DNA from: a virus
Length of the DNA stretch: 26,250 nucleotides
IMG/VR virus record: IMGVR_UViG_3300020411_001304
Location: 1 to 26,250 of that record
Reading direction: 5' to 3' (one strand)
The notes below the pieces were generated by a model, which was given only the letters and a program-made list of their open reading frames with translations, was not told the origin of the DNA and searched no databases. Position 1 is the stretch's first letter; each line of letters begins with the position of its first letter. Made by a program: the position numbers and the translations under genes. Shown piece after piece: positions 25,199 to 26,250 of the stretch.

Positions 25199-25380
25199 CG
25201 TTCCTTCAGTCGGCTTTTGCGTCCCACTCGCAATGAGGTGTTTCTTCTAACACGATACTGATCATCTCAGCACGTGTCTCTTCTTCTACCCTAAACTCCA
25301 TCATCTTGTCAACAAGTGATTGAGCTTCAAGGCAAGTTAAAGTAGAGGCAATGACTGCTAAATGAAACATGGGATGAACG
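25199..25380 (-). promoter_or_regulatory. Split glutamine-riboswitch-like element enclosing a 54-codon ORF
   Basis: The 5' half CGTTCATCCC (25380-25371) lies directly against the ATG of the 54-codon ORF. The 3' half, GGGACGCAAAAGCCGAC (25225-25209) and GAAGGAACG (25207-25199), covers the last codons, stop and following bases. CGTTC can pair with GAACG and TCCC with GGGA, as in the intact copy at 25385-25425, so the whole ORF would be the loop of helix P2. The 3' half lacks the AAGTA of the intact copy (CAAAAG for CAAGTAAG), so binding may be lost. Family identity is from memory of the glnA/Downstream-peptide consensus. Confidence 0.5.
25206..25370 (-). CDS. Small 'downstream peptide' ORF nested in riboswitch-like element (54 aa)
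   Basis: ATG at 25370 to TGA at 25206. The product begins MFHLAVIASTLTCLEAQSLV, a short hydrophobic N-terminus with Cys (a weak signal or lipoprotein candidate), followed by a charged helix (DKMMEFRVEEETRAEMI), and ends ECEWDAKAD-like (HCEWDAKAD). The last seven codons coincide with the 3' half of a glutamine-riboswitch-like element, so the C-terminus WDAKAD is dictated by the RNA motif. No Shine-Dalgarno is seen: the ten bases before ATG are CGTTCATCCC. The glutamine-riboswitch class 'Downstream-peptide' was named for short ORFs following it in cyanobacteria and phages. Function of the peptide is unknown. Confidence 0.6.
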   Translation of the reverse strand: MFHLAVIASTLTCLEAQSLVDKMMEFRVEEETRAEMISIVLEETPHCEWDAKAD

Positions 25381-25384
25381 ATTC

Positions 25385-25425
25385 CGTTCCGAGTCGGCTT
25401 ACTTGCGTCCCTTGAGGGATGAACG
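25385..25425 (-). promoter_or_regulatory. Glutamine riboswitch-like aptamer (glnA / Downstream-peptide type)
   Basis: On the minus strand, CGTTC (25425-25421) pairs with GAACG (25389-25385) as P1, and TCCC pairs with GGGA around a TCAA loop as P2. These are joined by ACGCAAGTAAG and a short CCG-ACT-CGG hairpin. The blocks CGTTCATCC, GGACGCAAGTA and GGAACG are, as I recall, the conserved parts of the glutamine-binding glnA and Downstream-peptide RNAs of cyanobacteria and marine phages. It starts a few bases after the predicted transcription start of the 25434 promoter. Ligand and output are inferred from the family. Confidence 0.7.
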
Positions 25426-25433
25426 TGTAGGAT

Positions 25434-25462
25434 ATGTTAGCATATCCATACTATATAGTCAA
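25434..25462 (-). promoter_or_regulatory. Sigma70-like promoter for the riboswitch/small-ORF operon
   Basis: TTGACT (25462-25457), a 17-nt spacer ending TGC, and TAACAT (25439-25434) on the minus strand. Transcripts would start near 25427, right at the riboswitch-like element. Same architecture as the gp32 promoter. Confidence 0.7.
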
Positions 25463-25489
25463 GCTAACTGTTATAAATATATTTTTTAA

Positions 25490-25575
25490 CTGTGAGGGTA
25501 AGAATCGAACTTACAAGTCCCGCCAGGAACACCAGGGAAACAACCTGGAGCGTTTACCAGTTTCGCCACCTCACA
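25490..25575 (-). tRNA. tRNA with GUU (Asn) anticodon and long variable arm
   Basis: All arms fold. The acceptor is TGTGAGG with CCTCACA, and the D arm is GCG...CGC with CTGGTAAA. The anticodon arm is CCAGG-TTGTTTC-CCTGG, giving anticodon GTT. The variable arm is long (GTTCC-TGGC-GGGAC), and the T arm is GTAAG-TTCGATT-CTTAC. Discriminator is G and CCA is not encoded. The anticodon GUU, G73 and the U1-A72 pair are features of bacterial tRNA-Asn, but the long variable arm and D arm (TGGCGAAACTGGTAAACGC) are those of tRNA-Leu. Base 37 is U, where a purine is normal. It lies ten bases after the stop of a class II aaRS-like gene. It is surely tRNA-like; the charged amino acid is uncertain, Asn being the best guess. 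Confidence 0.85.
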
Positions 25576-25579
25576 AAGG

Positions 25580-25597
25580 GATCCCTAATCAGGGATC
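25580..25597 (-). repeat. Inverted repeat over the stop of the aaRS-like gene
   Basis: GATCCCT and AGGGATC form a 7-bp perfect stem with a 4-nt loop that spans the stop codon, five bases before the tRNA. There is no T run, so it is a weak terminator at best; it may instead be a processing site separating mRNA from tRNA. Confidence 0.5.
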
Positions 25598-26250
25598 GCT
25601 TGCATGAGACGTTGCATTCCTATCCCTCCACCACTTCTGGGGAAGAAATCGAATTCTAGGAACTCATCAAGTTCTGCTTCAACTCTTTCCTTACCGAATA
25701 ATTTGAAGAGTAATTGGGCATATTGTCCATCAGAGATACTATAGAATGTTTCACGCATTTGCTCTTTATCAGTGCTACGTTCTGCACTACCAATAGTCTC
25801 TTTACCACCTATTATAACATCAATTTTCTTACTGGTGTCATCAGCATTTCTTGCCATATTCCAGAATGGTGATGTCCACTCAGGGAACTTAGTAATCATA
25901 CCTCGACCAATAGTCTTTTCATGGTCATGGTCAAGTTCCTTAGTCTTGAATAAATCACCCCATTCTTTGTAAGTTTTACATTGTAATGGTTCTACAGGAA
26001 TTCCTATATATTCGCATAATTCAAATTCCATCTCTCTAAGGTCATCTACACCTCCATGCATCTCAAATTCGAACATGGGGAAAATTACTTCATGTCTACC
26101 TGGAACAGGATTTGGTTCTGCCCTATATGAGGTTGAAACACAGAAAAATCCTGGTGCTTCGGGATTAGACAATAATTCGTATTCTAACCACATTTGACCT
26201 GTTTGGGGTAATGGCCAGGTTTCACCATTATACTGATATGTTGCTACTGT
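25585..26250 (-). CDS. Class II aminoacyl-tRNA synthetase-like protein, AsnRS/AspRS/LysRS type (partial, 221 aa visible)
   Basis: The frame is open to the window edge, so the N-terminus is missing; the internal ATG at 26193 is not the start, because sequence before it (YNGETWPLPQTGQ) reads on in frame. Motif 2 of class IIb synthetases is visible at 42-64: YRAEPNP with Arg43 and Glu45, then RHEVIFPMFEFEM. GGKETIGSAER (148-158) fits the segment before motif 3, and motif 3 is GGGIGMQR (207-214). The protein ends only seven residues after motif 3, shorter than true AsnRS/AspRS. A tRNA with an Asn anticodon lies ten bases downstream. It may charge that tRNA, or be a paralog that makes an amino acid or modifies a substrate, like AsnA. 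Whether an anticodon-binding domain exists cannot be seen. Confidence 0.75.
   Translation of the reverse strand, partial: TVATYQYNGETWPLPQTGQMWLEYELLSNPEAPGFFCVSTSYRAEPNPVPGRHEVIFPMFEFEMHGGVDDLREMEFELCEYIGIPVEPLQCKTYKEWGDLFKTKELDHDHEKTIGRGMITKFPEWTSPFWNMARNADDTSKKIDVIIGGKETIGSAERSTDKEQMRETFYSISDGQYAQLLFKLFGKERVEAELDEFLEFDFFPRSGGGIGMQRLMQAIPD

Noticed and set aside
25472-25479. Plus-strand TATAAATA between the tRNA and the riboswitch promoter
   Set aside because: It would transcribe antisense to the tRNA and aaRS-like gene, no plus-strand gene follows, and the spot is simply AT-rich.
25580-25597. Intrinsic terminator after the aaRS-like gene
   Set aside because: The stem is clear but no T run follows and a tRNA begins five bases later, so read-through or processing is more likely.

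Overview
The window is AT-rich and tightly packed. It is a piece of a T4-like (Straboviridae/Kyanoviridae-type) myovirus genome, most likely a marine cyanophage or a close relative. The evidence is the T4 core genes (gp26, gp27-like hub, gp5, gp48, gp53, gp4, gp32, gp59, gp33), the marine-phage genes phoH and thyX, DUF1825-like and DUF4278-like small proteins of cyanobacterial type, T4-type late promoters, and glutamine-riboswitch-like sequences known mainly from cyanobacteria and their phages. The host cannot be fixed from sequence alone.

Layout. Positions 1-448 (minus strand) hold two translationally coupled small ORFs, the second running off the edge. They are preceded by about 165 nt of highly self-complementary noncoding sequence and by the terminator of the fibre gene. 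Positions 469-17949 (minus) are the virion module. In transcription order it contains a gp54-like tube initiator, gp26, a 61-codon gp51-like ORF reachable by a -1 frameshift, a tape-measure-like protein, a gp27-like hub, a small ORF, a gp5 OB-domain hub protein, a separate beta-helical spike, a small ORF, and a 2575-residue fibre with its own late promoter. Positions 17950-20174 (plus) are gp4, gp48 and gp53, divergent from the hub genes across a 34-bp spacer with two face-to-face late-promoter motifs. A bidirectional terminator sits at about 20176-20206.

Positions 20205-24935 (minus) are the replication, late-transcription and nucleotide module: an acidic-tailed 120-residue ORF overlapping thyX, a small ORF, phoH, a PD-(D/E)XK nuclease, gp33, gp59, a DUF1825-like protein and gp32. 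Most neighbours overlap by 1-8 nt. gp32 has an additional strong promoter.

Positions 24956-26250 (minus) are an accessory region. From upstream to downstream it holds a partial class II aminoacyl-tRNA-synthetase-like protein, a tRNA with an Asn anticodon but a long variable arm, a sigma70-like promoter, a glutamine-riboswitch-like element, a 54-residue ORF lying between the two halves of a second such element, a DUF4278-like ORF, and an intrinsic terminator.

The most unusual items are (1) the Asn-anticodon, Leu-shaped tRNA next to an AsnRS-like protein, (2) the ORF nested inside a riboswitch-like element in tandem with an intact one, (3) the structured RNA and pseudoknot at 240-405, and (4) the slippery heptamer joining gp26 to the ORF before the tape measure.
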